From contig JAGXAA010000006.1 in assembly GCA_018971765.1 (NCBI GenBank), positions 1-21,797 of the forward strand: a DNA stretch of 21,797 bases, given 5' to 3'. Each line of letters starts with the position of its first letter. Positions within the stretch are counted from its first letter, which is position 1. Both the position numbers and the translations under genes were made by a program. Under the pieces are notes generated by a model that made no database searches, was not told where the DNA came from, and saw only the letters and a list, made by a program, of their open reading frames with translations. This document shows, in pieces, positions 1 through 7,741 of the stretch. The DNA is from Patescibacteria group bacterium. Its GTDB lineage: Bacteria > Patescibacteriota > Minisyncoccia > Phycocordibacterales > GWA1-40-21.

Positions 1-106
1 GATAGGCTTTTTCAAAGGATGGAATCAAATTAGCGAATTCCTGATAGCTTAACCCCGTCAAGGCTTTCATCGCTCTGGGGTCGCGAGAGAGTTTTTGGAT
101 GTTCAT
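1..106 (-). CDS. IS5-like transposase, N-terminal fragment (runs off the window)
   Basis: The reverse strand reads from an ATG at 106 to the window edge with no stop, giving 35 residues that begin MNIQKLSRDPRAMKALTGLS and continue YQEFANLIPSFEKAY. A short lead, then a L-T-G-L-x-x-x-E-F motif and a P-x-F-E-K helix, is the usual start of IS5/DDE_4-type transposases, where it forms a helix-turn-helix that binds the element's ends. The catalytic DDE part would lie to the left of the window. An extended -10 box ends only six bases before the ATG. No terminal inverted repeat is visible to the right of the gene, so I cannot tell whether the insertion sequence is complete. The call rests on a short N-terminal match from memory. 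Confidence 0.55.
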   Translation of the reverse strand, partial: MNIQKLSRDPRAMKALTGLSYQEFANLIPSFEKAY

Positions 107-112
107 GCCGAT

Positions 113-121
113 ATTGTATCA
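113..121 (-). promoter_or_regulatory. Extended -10 promoter of the transposase
   Basis: The reverse strand carries TGATACAAT, an extended -10 (TG, one base, TACAAT). The ATG lies six bases beyond the box, so the expected transcript would start at or next to the start codon (leaderless). Confidence 0.5.
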
Positions 122-176
122 AAAAAGTCTATATGGCAACAGGTCTATTTCTTGAATCTTGAATAGTGAATAATAA

Positions 177-194
177 AAATCCTAAACAGGATTT
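177..194 (-). terminator. Intrinsic terminator overlapping the stop of the 167-aa gene
   Basis: The reverse strand has AAATCCT, loop GTTT, AGGATTT, followed by TTATTATT. The stop codon TAG of the 167-aa gene lies in the loop and 3' arm, so gene end and terminator are merged. Confidence 0.5.
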
Positions 195-685
195 CCAATT
201 TCATACTCAGATCCTTCTATTTTTTGGTTTTGTAATTTTTTTGCCAAATTTAAAGCCCAGTCGGTTGTCTCCCAATTATCAAACTTATTCAAGTCATCTC
301 TAATACTTTCATCATAACCTAGATTATCCGCCCAACTTATATCCAACTTCTCCTTTCTTAAGTATCGGTATAAAGTAAGAAGACTAGTTATAATTGCGTT
401 ATGGTTAATTCTTCTTTTGTTCTCGAAAGTTTTCTGGGTTAAGAATTTTTTACCGAATGGAGTTTCAACAACTTCTATATCTTTGCTATATTCCATAACC
501 TCATTTTTTAATCCTTCTAAAATACCCTCGAGATACTTTTTCGTCCCTCTGTTTTTTATCTTAGAAATTTCATCTTCCAATGTAAAAAAAATGAAAAAAG
601 ATTTATCTGCCTCCGAAGTATCCTCTACCGCCCCATCTATTTTTTGGTTTTTTCCCCAGCTTTCTTGTAAAAATCCTTCACTCAT
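182..685 (-). CDS. Hypothetical soluble protein, 167 aa
   Basis: This is an open frame of 167 codons starting at an ATG directly behind an extended -10 box. I do not recognise the family. The protein is soluble and charged, rich in Glu, Lys and Asn, with no signal peptide or membrane segment. A central stretch (about 85-115) looks helical and basic, and Trp and acidic residues cluster in the last third (SWADNLGYDES, then NWETTDWALN). It sits alone between two intrinsic terminators, downstream of the receiver-domain gene on the same strand but with its own promoter. The coding call rests on length, the promoter and terminator at its two ends, and the absence of a better frame; the overlapping plus-strand frame is low complexity. 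Confidence 0.7.
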   Translation of the reverse strand: MSEGFLQESWGKNQKIDGAVEDTSEADKSFFIFFTLEDEISKIKNRGTKKYLEGILEGLKNEVMEYSKDIEVVETPFGKKFLTQKTFENKRRINHNAIITSLLTLYRYLRKEKLDISWADNLGYDESIRDDLNKFDNWETTDWALNLAKKLQNQKIEGSEYEIGNPV

Positions 686-691
686 TTTTAA

Positions 692-700
692 ATTGTATCA
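692..700 (-). promoter_or_regulatory. Extended -10 promoter of the 167-aa gene
   Basis: The reverse strand reads TGATACAAT, then six bases, then ATG. It is identical over nine bases to the box before the transposase fragment. The T-run of the upstream terminator runs straight into it. Confidence 0.55.
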
Positions 701-714
701 AAAAAAATAAAAAA

Positions 715-739
715 GGGAACGACAATATTGCTCGTTCCC
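715..739 (-). terminator. Intrinsic terminator of the receiver-domain gene
   Basis: The arms GGGAACGA (715-722) and TCGTTCCC (732-739) form an 8-bp stem around a 9-base loop. On the reverse strand the stem is followed by TTTTTTATTTTTTTT, a clear U-tract. It lies 22 bases after the stop of the response-regulator gene. Confidence 0.8.
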
Positions 740-761
740 ATGATAATCAAATGATAAACTA

Positions 762-1124
762 TCAAAAATATAAAACTTCAGCTAATTTAAGTATAACTCC
801 ACTCTTTGAAGTTTCGTGACTACAACCTCTTTTCATCATTTCTTTTCGGTAGGTACTACTGGAGGAGGAGGCGATAATCGGCCCTCTGTAATTGATGACA
901 GATCTGACTTTGTTCAATAAGGAGAAAGTCATTATCTCTTTATCATTCTTCAGCGAACAATCCATGATAATAGCATCAAATCTGTATTTTTTTAGCAAAC
1001 TTTCTGCTTTTTCAATTGAGTCTGCCACTTCAATGCTGACTTTGTTATTATTTAATCCTTTTCGCCATTTCTCGGTCCAAAAAACATCATCTTCAACTAT
1101 AAGAACTTTTTTTTGCTTACTCAT
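762..1124 (-). CDS. Stand-alone response regulator receiver domain
   Basis: This 120-aa protein is a single CheY-like receiver domain. The acidic pocket is E11, D12 and D13 in VLIVEDD. The phosphoacceptor is D55 in AIIMDCS. The Ser/Thr switch position falls in the unusual run of serines at 86-90 (after PIIA), and the conserved lysine is most likely K107. There is no output domain, so it should act through protein contact, as CheY, Spo0F or DivK do, or through an unlinked partner; no histidine kinase is next to it. A purine-rich site (AAAGGGGGG) sits three bases before the ATG and a promoter with a 17-bp spacer lies upstream. This differs from the leaderless starts nearby. A strong terminator follows the gene. 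Confidence 0.85.
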   Translation of the reverse strand: MSKQKKVLIVEDDVFWTEKWRKGLNNNKVSIEVADSIEKAESLLKKYRFDAIIMDCSLKNDKEIMTFSLLNKVRSVINYRGPIIASSSSSTYRKEMMKRGCSHETSKSGVILKLAEVLYF

Positions 1125-1127
1125 TTA

Positions 1128-1136
1128 CCCCCCTTT
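1128..1136 (-). promoter_or_regulatory. Ribosome binding site of the receiver-domain gene
   Basis: The reverse strand has AAAGGGGGG, then TAA, then ATG. The run of G can pair with the 3' end of 16S rRNA. This is one of the few convincing Shine-Dalgarno sites in the window. Confidence 0.5.
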
Positions 1137-1170
1137 AAAAGAAAAGTTTAAATTGCAATAATCTCTTTCA

Positions 1171-1199
1171 AGAATAACATTTATATTTCTATTAGTCAA
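1171..1199 (-). promoter_or_regulatory. Promoter of the receiver-domain gene
   Basis: On the reverse strand, -35 TTGACT (1194-1199), a 17-base spacer, and -10 TATTCT (1171-1176) preceded by TG plus one base. The predicted leader is about 40 bases and carries the G-rich ribosome site. Confidence 0.55.
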
Positions 1200-1295
1200 C
1201 GGAATGTGGACTTAATGGAAAAACACTGATAGAGATGCTATATTTATTTAAACTAGAAAAAGTGCCGAAAGAGGTTGGTTAGAACAATTTTAAAG

Positions 1296-1370
1296 ATTGG
1301 CGGCGCGAATGACTGACTCTAGATGAGGGCTGGACGGTCAGTGTGTCCAAAATTTAGATTTTCCGCCAAT
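1296..1370. other. Structured intergenic segment closed by an 8-bp stem
   Basis: ATTGGCGG (1296-1303) and CCGCCAAT (1363-1370) are perfectly complementary and enclose 59 bases. Those contain ACTGAC (1312-1317) paired with GTCAGT (1337-1342), or alternatively TGGAC (1331-1335) with GTCCA (1345-1349). The span is 75 bases, near tRNA length, but there is no T-loop or anticodon-arm pattern on either strand. It lies in the gene-free stretch 1200-1397, between the stop of the 525-aa gene and the receiver-domain promoter. A small RNA or a processing signal is possible; I cannot assign it. Confidence 0.3.
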
Positions 1371-1397
1371 GTATGTTAAATAAATATCAACAATTTT

Positions 1398-2975
1398 CTA
1401 ATACATCTCCTCTCTTTTTTCTTTAAGAAACGAAATGAATGAATCAAACACGCTGAGCGCGACTTTGAAAGGGGTTTCTACGATGAAATCCATAATAAAG
1501 ACCAAGATGTTGACGCCTTCGAATTTCTGGCTTAGCCATCTTCCGACTTCCACTATAGGCATAACCAAAATGTTTCCTAAGAAATAAATCGAGCTTTCTT
1601 TGTCGGAACCGACCGCCCAATTTTTCGCGATATACCTGAGGCGAAGTCCGAAATAGGCGACCAAAGTGAGGAAAAAAGTGAAAAGGAGCATACTCATAAA
1701 ATTAAAATTGAGCTTGTAATACAGGACGGATATGATGGCCCCGAAGCTCAACAGAAAAATAAGTCCGTATAAAATCAGGAAAATGAAGTACAGAAAATTA
1801 TTATTCTTTCGGCCTCTGATCTGGATGGACGGCATCGAGTTTTCATAGATGACGGTATTAAGACCGGAGACGATAAGAGTGGTGTTTTTTTCTCCCAATG
1901 GCTTTATCGTATATGTGATAAAGAAAAGCAACAACGGATGAAAAATCACATTTATGAAAAGAGCGGGGTAGTAAATCTTTCCCAATATCGCCATGTCATA
2001 CGGCAACTCCAAGACAAAAGCCAGAATAGTTTTGGTGAAAAAAATATAAATTATCGCCCTGACGGCGCTCTTCCGAATCCGCGCGTTTTCTTTTTTATAT
2101 TTGCTCTCAAGAATGTTTTTCGTCTGCTTTTCCAGAGAAGACGGATCGTCAAGAATTTGTTCGGAATCGGCTCCAAAACGCTCGATGATCTCTTTAATAA
2201 GACTGAAATATATGGCTTGATTTTTCAATTTTCGAGCAATTTTCCAACTAAGATTATCATAGAGCTCCGCGACGATTTTGGATTGAACGGACGGAAAATT
2301 TTTCGCGGCTTCCTGAACCTCCGATGCGTTCTTGACGTCAATCCAATTTGGCAAAAATCTCAACCACAATCGATAAGCGATAGTCTGTTCGTCGGCTTTT
2401 AAAAAGCTTCTCAAACAAGCGATGTATGTTTGCGTATCTTTATCATCTGAATTTATGGGAATTTGAGAGAATTTTATATTATCTTTGACGGTTTCGTAAA
2501 AAGCGGCGAAAACGGACTCTTCAATTTTGCTTCCGAACAGATAAATTTCTATTTCACTCGCGGCTAAAGATATTATTTCTTTGTTAATCGCCAAATTTCT
2601 TTCCGTTAGGCGAATAAGAAAATTTTGAAGAAATAAGAATTTGTCAATTATTCCTTGAACATAAGAAATTCGGCTTTCCAAAAAACTGCCGCTTTCGAGA
2701 TAGCCGCCTCTCACAAGCTCGTGGACGAGAAATTGGGCCGTCTTTCCTTCAGTTTTGAAAAAAAGATTTCTTTTTAAGATTCTTTGAATCGCGTTTCGGC
2801 GGATAGTGTGCTCCTCTTTGTAATCGATAAGATAGCGGATTTTTTCATAAAACATACCCGCTCTTTTGGCGAGGTCATTGACCTTGACGTAAAATTCGTC
2901 TTTGTCGATTCTGCCGTCAGTAAGGCCGGACGGTTTCAAGCTTGCCATCAATTTGGCGATTTGCGGTGATACCAT
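1398..2975 (-). CDS. Large membrane protein of unknown function, 525 aa
   Basis: This 525-aa protein has a soluble N-terminal half and a membrane C-terminal half. Residues 1-300 are helical and charged, with no motif I recognise. From about 310 onward there are hydrophobic segments near 312-332, 340-362, 393-415, 425-447 and 462-478. The last 50 residues (VNILVFIMDFIVETPFKVAL and on) form one more amphipathic or membrane helix, and the tail is basic. It resembles conserved hypothetical membrane proteins seen in Parcubacteria genomes, but I know no function. It is transcribed divergently from asnB across an 86-bp gap that holds one -10 box for each side. The ATG at 2975 has no Shine-Dalgarno site. 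Confidence 0.8.
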   Translation of the reverse strand: MVSPQIAKLMASLKPSGLTDGRIDKDEFYVKVNDLAKRAGMFYEKIRYLIDYKEEHTIRRNAIQRILKRNLFFKTEGKTAQFLVHELVRGGYLESGSFLESRISYVQGIIDKFLFLQNFLIRLTERNLAINKEIISLAASEIEIYLFGSKIEESVFAAFYETVKDNIKFSQIPINSDDKDTQTYIACLRSFLKADEQTIAYRLWLRFLPNWIDVKNASEVQEAAKNFPSVQSKIVAELYDNLSWKIARKLKNQAIYFSLIKEIIERFGADSEQILDDPSSLEKQTKNILESKYKKENARIRKSAVRAIIYIFFTKTILAFVLELPYDMAILGKIYYPALFINVIFHPLLLFFITYTIKPLGEKNTTLIVSGLNTVIYENSMPSIQIRGRKNNNFLYFIFLILYGLIFLLSFGAIISVLYYKLNFNFMSMLLFTFFLTLVAYFGLRLRYIAKNWAVGSDKESSIYFLGNILVMPIVEVGRWLSQKFEGVNILVFIMDFIVETPFKVALSVFDSFISFLKEKREEMY

Positions 2976-2997
2976 AATAATTTATTTTAGCTTTTTC

Positions 2998-3003
2998 ATT
3001 ATA
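2998..3003 (-). promoter_or_regulatory. -10 box of the 525-aa membrane protein gene
   Basis: TATAAT on the reverse strand, 22 bases before the ATG, on the membrane-protein side of the divergent gap. No good -35 is visible. Confidence 0.45.
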
Positions 3004-3044
3004 TCTCAAATTAGAGAATAAATCCAACATCCGTATCTGTTCTG

Positions 3045-3053
3045 TGGTATAAT
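3045..3053 (+). promoter_or_regulatory. Extended -10 promoter of asnB, probably leaderless
   Basis: TGGTATAAT is a perfect extended -10. It ends eight bases before the ATG at 3062, so transcription should begin at or next to the start codon. There is no -35 match 17 bases upstream. Confidence 0.6.
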
Positions 3054-3061
3054 TTTCAAAT

Positions 3062-4924
3062 ATGTGCGGAATCGCGGGGATAATCGGAGAAAATACGAAA
3101 AATAAAAAAGCTCTTGTAAAAGAGATGACTGATTGCATCGCTCATCGCGGACCGGATGACGATGGTTTTTATGATGACGAAAAAGTCGGGCTGGGGATGA
3201 GGCGGCTCAGTATTATTGATTTGAAAAGCGGGAAACAGCCGATTGAATCAAAAGACGGTTCCTCGCTAATTTTTTTCAACGGCGAAATTTATAATTATAA
3301 AGAATTAAGGCGAGATTTGACGAATAACGGCTTTAAATTTAAGACAAATACTGACACGGAAGTCATACTTCGCTTGTATGAAAACGAGGGCGAAAAGATG
3401 CTGACGAAACTTCGGGGAATGTTCGCCTTCTGCGTTTACGACAAAAAACAAAATTCGCTTTTCATCGCTCGCGATTATTTCGGAATCAAGCCGCTTTATT
3501 ATTTCGTCCAAGACGGAAAGATCGCGGCGTTCGCTTCGGAAATAAAAAGCATATTGCTTCATCCCGAATATGAAAGAGAAGCAAATGACGAAGCGGTTTT
3601 CAACTATCTTTCGTTTCAATACAATCCTATGAAAGAAACGATATTTAAGAATATCTACAAGCTCGACCCGGGAAGTTTCTTGAAGATAAATTTGAGAGAT
3701 GGGAGATTCAACGAAGAAAGATACTGGTCATTTGAATTCGTCCAAGATGAAAAAATGGACGAGAAGAAAAGCGGTCAAGAATTGCTCTTAAGACTAGAGG
3801 ATTCCGTCAGGCATCATATGGTAAGCGATGTTCCCGTAGGGTCGTTTCTGAGCGGGGGAATTGACAGCTCGATTATCGCCGGACTTATGAAAAAAGTCTC
3901 GGATTCAAACGACAAAAAAAATTCCACTTTCACTGTCGGTTTTAAAGGCTTGAGCGAGGGTGGGGAAGCGAAAGAAACATCGGACAATCTTCAAACCAAT
4001 CATATGGAAATTACGGTTTCGCCCGAAGAATACTTTAAAGCGCTTCCTAAAATTGTTTGGCATTTCGACGAACCGGTTGCCGATCCGTCCGCCGTCGGGC
4101 TGTATTTTTTGGCGAAAGGGGCAAGGAAAAAAGTGAAGGTAGTTCTGTCCGGTGAAGGCGCGGACGAGCTCTTCGGGGGCTATAACATTTATCTTGAGCC
4201 GCTTTCTTTTTCAAGACAATGGATGAAATTTATTCCGAAATTTTTGATCAACGCTTTTTTAAAACCGATTGTCGGATTGAAATTTGATTTCAAAGGGAAA
4301 AATTATTTGAAGAGATATTTTTCCAAGTTGGAAGACTGGTATATAGGCAACGCTTCTATTTTCAAAAAAAGTGAGATAGAAAAACTCTGGAAAGGCGATA
4401 GATACGAAAAATTTGATTTGACGAATTATTATAAAAAAGTCGCCGATCTTAGCGATTCAACTAAAATGCAATTTATCGATATTAACACTTGGCTCATCGG
4501 AGATATTTTGACAAAAGCCGACAAGATGACGATGGCGAATTCGCTTGAGCTCCGAGTGCCTTTTCTCGATGTTAAAATCGCCGAGTTCGCTTCAAAATTG
4601 CCTGACAGACTGAAATTCAGAAAGAGAATCACGAAATATCTCCTTCGCGAATCCGTCAAAGGCATTGTGCCGGAATCTACAAGGAACAGGAAAAAGCTCG
4701 GTTTTCCTATACCGCTTCGCCGCTGGCTAACTAAAGAGAGGAACGATATTTACAATCGGATAATTTCAAATCCGTATATCCGAAAAAACATGGATGCAGG
4801 CGAAATAGAAAAATTGATAAAAGACCACATTGACGGCAAAAAAGACAATTCGCGGAAAATATATCTTTTGCTTATATTGGCAATTTGGCACGAGATATTT
4901 TTCGAAAGCAAAAATTTAACTTAG
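3062..4924 (+). CDS. asnB: Asparagine synthase (glutamine-hydrolysing)
   Basis: The protein makes asparagine from aspartate, ATP and glutamine-derived ammonia, in the cytoplasm. It starts MCGIAG, which fixes the start: Cys2 becomes the N-terminal nucleophile of the glutaminase domain (about 1-200), with the family's HRGPDD and FNGEIYN motifs. The synthetase domain begins near residue 230 and carries the pyrophosphate-binding loop SFLSGGIDSS (about 261-270) and VVLSGEGADELFGGY (about 360-375). Its length, 620 aa, is normal. AsnB-like enzymes also occur in surface-polysaccharide clusters, where they amidate sugars or peptidoglycan, so a wall-related role is possible next to the envelope genes downstream. 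The last three codons overlap the convergent DoxX gene. Confidence 0.95.
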   Translation: MCGIAGIIGENTKNKKALVKEMTDCIAHRGPDDDGFYDDEKVGLGMRRLSIIDLKSGKQPIESKDGSSLIFFNGEIYNYKELRRDLTNNGFKFKTNTDTEVILRLYENEGEKMLTKLRGMFAFCVYDKKQNSLFIARDYFGIKPLYYFVQDGKIAAFASEIKSILLHPEYEREANDEAVFNYLSFQYNPMKETIFKNIYKLDPGSFLKINLRDGRFNEERYWSFEFVQDEKMDEKKSGQELLLRLEDSVRHHMVSDVPVGSFLSGGIDSSIIAGLMKKVSDSNDKKNSTFTVGFKGLSEGGEAKETSDNLQTNHMEITVSPEEYFKALPKIVWHFDEPVADPSAVGLYFLAKGARKKVKVVLSGEGADELFGGYNIYLEPLSFSRQWMKFIPKFLINAFLKPIVGLKFDFKGKNYLKRYFSKLEDWYIGNASIFKKSEIEKLWKGDRYEKFDLTNYYKKVADLSDSTKMQFIDINTWLIGDILTKADKMTMANSLELRVPFLDVKIAEFASKLPDRLKFRKRITKYLLRESVKGIVPESTRNRKKLGFPIPLRRWLTKERNDIYNRIISNPYIRKNMDAGEIEKLIKDHIDGKKDNSRKIYLLLILAIWHEIFFESKNLT

Positions 4925-5299
4925 GATAAGAGAAATAAGCATAAACGACGCGCCGACAAGAACCATATTTTTTAAGAAATGCGTCATTTCCGTCATCTTC
5001 ACCATTGGATCGGAAATCTTCCAGTAAGAGTGCATCATAAAAGAGACCGGCAGCAAAAAAGCGATTATGAGAGCGAGCGATATGGCGGGGTATGCATTTA
5101 ATATTATTCCGATTCCTCCGAAAAGAATCAAGAGTCCCGAAAAATAAACTGCCGCGCCCGACATAGGGACTTTTTTCGAAGCGGCGTATCCTGCGAGCAT
5201 TTTGCCGTTTTTGAAATGATTGAATCCGCTCATCGCGAAATATCCGCCGAAAATAATCCGCCCGATGAGAAAAATTATTACTGATGTGGTTATTGTCAT
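4916..5299 (-). CDS. DoxX family membrane protein
   Basis: A 127-aa integral membrane protein of the DoxX/DoxD group. It has four hydrophobic segments (about 5-25, 47-67, 70-90 and 107-126). The family hallmark F-x-x-S-G-x-x-H-F lies after the first helix (FAMSGFNHF), and there is a conserved HSYW in the loop before the last helix. Relatives are linked to quinone or thiol redox chemistry in the membrane, but the substrate is usually unknown. The gene is convergent with asnB and overlaps it by nine bases, with no terminator between them. It is divergent from mraY. The ATG at 5299 follows an A/T-rich stretch without a ribosome site. Confidence 0.85.
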   Translation of the reverse strand: MTITTSVIIFLIGRIIFGGYFAMSGFNHFKNGKMLAGYAASKKVPMSGAAVYFSGLLILFGGIGIILNAYPAISLALIIAFLLPVSFMMHSYWKISDPMVKMTEMTHFLKNMVLVGASFMLISLILS

Positions 5300-5430
5300 A
5301 AAAAATTTGAAAAATTATTTTATTAAATAAAATCTTAATAAATTTAACTTCAAACATACTATCACAGCCAGTTAAAATAAAAAATGTCTGTGCCTAAAAT
5401 AAAAATCAACAAGCATTAAAATGTTAAGAC

Positions 5431-5459
5431 TTGGTATATTAAATCGTTTATATTACAAT
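5431..5459 (+). promoter_or_regulatory. Promoter of the mraY-ftsW-murG cluster
   Basis: -35 TTGGTA (5431-5436), a 17-base spacer and -10 TACAAT (5454-5459). The expected start site is within a few bases of the mraY ATG at 5470, so the leader is very short or absent. Confidence 0.55.
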
Positions 5460-5469
5460 AAACTCCAAT

Positions 5470-6525
5470 ATGATAATAAATGTCGTCAAAGTGCTTTTTC
5501 CGTCGGCGCTAACTTTCTTTATTGGTCTTTTAATAACACCTATTTTGACGAAGTATTTTTACAGACACAAGATGTGGAAGAAGTCATCGCGGAGCCTGTC
5601 CAAGACTTCGGCGGATTTTGTCAAAATTCATAATGAAAAAGGGGAAATGAATACTCCGCGAGTCGGCGGAATTATCATATGGTTATCCGTTTTTCTGACA
5701 ATTTTCGTGATCTATCTCGTGTCGTTATTTTTTCCGTCATCACTCACGGAGAAAATGTCGTTTTTGAGCAGGGGACAGACAATTGTTCCTTTATTCGCGC
5801 TCTTGGCGGCATCGCTTCTCGGGCTGATTGACGATTCTTTTCAGATTATCGGCAAGGGGAGTTATGCCGGAGACGCCATAATTTACAGAAAAATAAAAAT
5901 CGCCGCGATTGTGATTATCGGAGCTTTGATAGGATCGTGGTTTTTCTATAAGTTGGGAGTTTCTTCGGTAAGCGTCCCTTTCTTGGGCGCGATTAGCATC
6001 GGATTTTTATTCATACCATTTTTCATAATAGTGATGCTTGCCGTTTTTTCGAGCAGTGTGGTCGATGGGATTGACGGTCTTGCCGGCGGGCTTATGGCGG
6101 AAATTTTCGCGGCTTACGCGACCATCGCTTTTTTTCACAATCAGATAGACTTGGCGGCTTTTTGCGCCGTGCTGGCAGGAGGAATACTCGCATTTCTATG
6201 GTTCAATATCCCCCCGGCGAGATTTTATATGGGAGAAACCGGCATTCTCGGGCTTACCATCACTCTTTCAGTCGTCGCTTTTCTTACGGATTCCGTCGCT
6301 GTCCTGCCTATTATCGCTTTTCCTCTCGTCGCGACATCCGGCTCGGTCATCATTCAAATGCTTTCCAAAAAATTTCGCAACGGAAAAAAAGTGCTTATCG
6401 TCGCGCCGATTCACCATCATTTTGAAGCCAAAGGATGGCCTTCTTACAAAGTGACGATGAGATTTTGGATAGTCGGGGTCATATTTTCCATACTCGGAAT
6501 AATTTTAGCGCTTGTCGGAAGATAA
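5470..6525 (+). CDS. mraY: Phospho-N-acetylmuramoyl-pentapeptide transferase
   Basis: This enzyme transfers phospho-MurNAc-pentapeptide from UDP to undecaprenyl phosphate, making lipid I at the inner face of the membrane. The 351-aa protein has about ten hydrophobic helices. The polyprenyl-phosphate transferase motifs are present: D121-D122 in GLIDD, VVDGIDGLAGG around D199 and D202, the WFN-PPA motif at 244-250, and the MraY-specific P-I-H-H-H-F-E at 313-319, which separates it from WecA-type enzymes. One deviation is seen: the usual M-G-D-T/V-G has Glu256 in place of the Asp equivalent to Aquifex D265, which is important for activity there. It begins the mraY, ftsW, murG series, the common order in division and cell-wall clusters, but murD is missing between them. 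Confidence 0.93.
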   Translation: MIINVVKVLFPSALTFFIGLLITPILTKYFYRHKMWKKSSRSLSKTSADFVKIHNEKGEMNTPRVGGIIIWLSVFLTIFVIYLVSLFFPSSLTEKMSFLSRGQTIVPLFALLAASLLGLIDDSFQIIGKGSYAGDAIIYRKIKIAAIVIIGALIGSWFFYKLGVSSVSVPFLGAISIGFLFIPFFIIVMLAVFSSSVVDGIDGLAGGLMAEIFAAYATIAFFHNQIDLAAFCAVLAGGILAFLWFNIPPARFYMGETGILGLTITLSVVAFLTDSVAVLPIIAFPLVATSGSVIIQMLSKKFRNGKKVLIVAPIHHHFEAKGWPSYKVTMRFWIVGVIFSILGIILALVGR

Positions 6526-6563
6526 TTTTAAAAATAGTTTTATAAAATTGCGCGCGTTTAAAA

Positions 6564-7664
6564 ATGAAAAGCAAAAAAGCAGACAGGATATTTTTGATGA
6601 CGATTATTTTTCTGACTATCTTCGGCTTTTCCGTTTTTGCTTCCGCTTCTCTCGGTCTTTTGGCGAGAGACGGCGCGAGGTTTTCCGGCATCGCTTTCAA
6701 TCAATCGTTCTTCGGATTATTTTTGGGTTCCATAGCGTGCTTTGTTTTGTCAAAAATCCATTACAGATTGTTTAGAAAATACGCGCTCCACATATTCATC
6801 GCCGGAATAATATTGACGCTTTTGGTGTTCGCGCCGAAACTCGGCTTCACGCTGAACGGCGCCCGAAGGTGGCTGTCGATAGGAGGAATTTCATTTCAAC
6901 CCACCGAGTTTTTGAAGATAGCTTTCGTGATTTATTTTGCGGCATGGCTGTCAGGCGTAAAAGAAAAAATCGCCACATACAGATACGGTTTTCTGCCGTT
7001 TCTCGCGCTTATCGCCGTCATCGGGGCGATAATGTTGAAACAGCCCGACACTGACGGGCTTATCGTGATAGCGATGGCCGGATTTGGAATATTCATCACG
7101 GCGGGCGGAAGATGGAAAGACATACTGGTCTTGATTCTCGGCCTGCTTACGGTAATAGCGGTAATGGCGTTTTTTCGACCTTATTTGATGAACAGATTCT
7201 TAACTTTCTTCAATCCGGCGGCTAATTCCAGCAGCTCCGGCTATCAAATTCAGCAATCTCTTATCGCAATAGGGTCGGGTGAAATGTTCGGCCGAGGATT
7301 TGGTCAAAGCGTCCAAAAATTCAAATTTTTGCCGGAATCCATGAGCGATTCAATCTTCGCGGTCGCGTCTGAAGAATTTGGCTTTGTCGGAAGTTTTTTC
7401 ATTATCCTGCTTTTTGTTTTTTTTGTTTTTCGCGGTTTTAAAATAGCCCTGAAATCTCCAGATATGTTCGGTGGACTTTTAGTCGTCGGAATTGTTATAC
7501 TTGTCGTGTCGCAGTCGTTTATAAACATCGCCTCAATGCTTGGAGTGATACCTCTATCCGGTCTGCCGCTCGTTTTTTTCAGCCAAGGTGGCACAGCTAT
7601 GTTTTTTACCTTAGCGGAGATGGGGATAATTTTAAATGTTTCTAAACACGGAAAATCGGCATAA
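6564..7664 (+). CDS. ftsW: FtsW/RodA-type peptidoglycan polymerase (SEDS family)
   Basis: SEDS proteins polymerise lipid II into glycan strands together with a class B penicillin-binding protein. The 366-aa protein has about ten membrane helices and the family motifs in order: NGARRWLSIG with QPTEFLK (about 94-117), QPDTDGLIVI, YQIQQSLIAIGSGE with GRGFGQSVQ, then FLPESMSDSIFAVASEEFGF, whose Asp corresponds to the catalytic aspartate of the family, and finally GVIPLSGLPLVFFSQGG. I chose FtsW over RodA because of the position between mraY and murG; sequence alone does not settle it. The gap after mraY is 38 bases, with no separate promoter or ribosome site evident, so the two are probably cotranscribed. 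Confidence 0.9.
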   Translation: MKSKKADRIFLMTIIFLTIFGFSVFASASLGLLARDGARFSGIAFNQSFFGLFLGSIACFVLSKIHYRLFRKYALHIFIAGIILTLLVFAPKLGFTLNGARRWLSIGGISFQPTEFLKIAFVIYFAAWLSGVKEKIATYRYGFLPFLALIAVIGAIMLKQPDTDGLIVIAMAGFGIFITAGGRWKDILVLILGLLTVIAVMAFFRPYLMNRFLTFFNPAANSSSSGYQIQQSLIAIGSGEMFGRGFGQSVQKFKFLPESMSDSIFAVASEEFGFVGSFFIILLFVFFVFRGFKIALKSPDMFGGLLVVGIVILVVSQSFINIASMLGVIPLSGLPLVFFSQGGTAMFFTLAEMGIILNVSKHGKSA

Positions 7665-7741
7665 TTGGGAAAACCGCAAAGAGTGAATAATGAAGAGAAT
7701 GTTATAAGTTTTATTCCGATTGAACATAATTCAAATTTCAA

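Noticed and set aside
1296..1370. tRNA gene
   Set aside because: The closing stem and length fit, but neither strand has a T-loop or an anticodon arm.
4872..5357. 161-codon frame overlapping the DoxX gene
   Set aside because: It is rich in Arg and Phe with no family pattern, and is a shifted frame of the clear DoxX gene.
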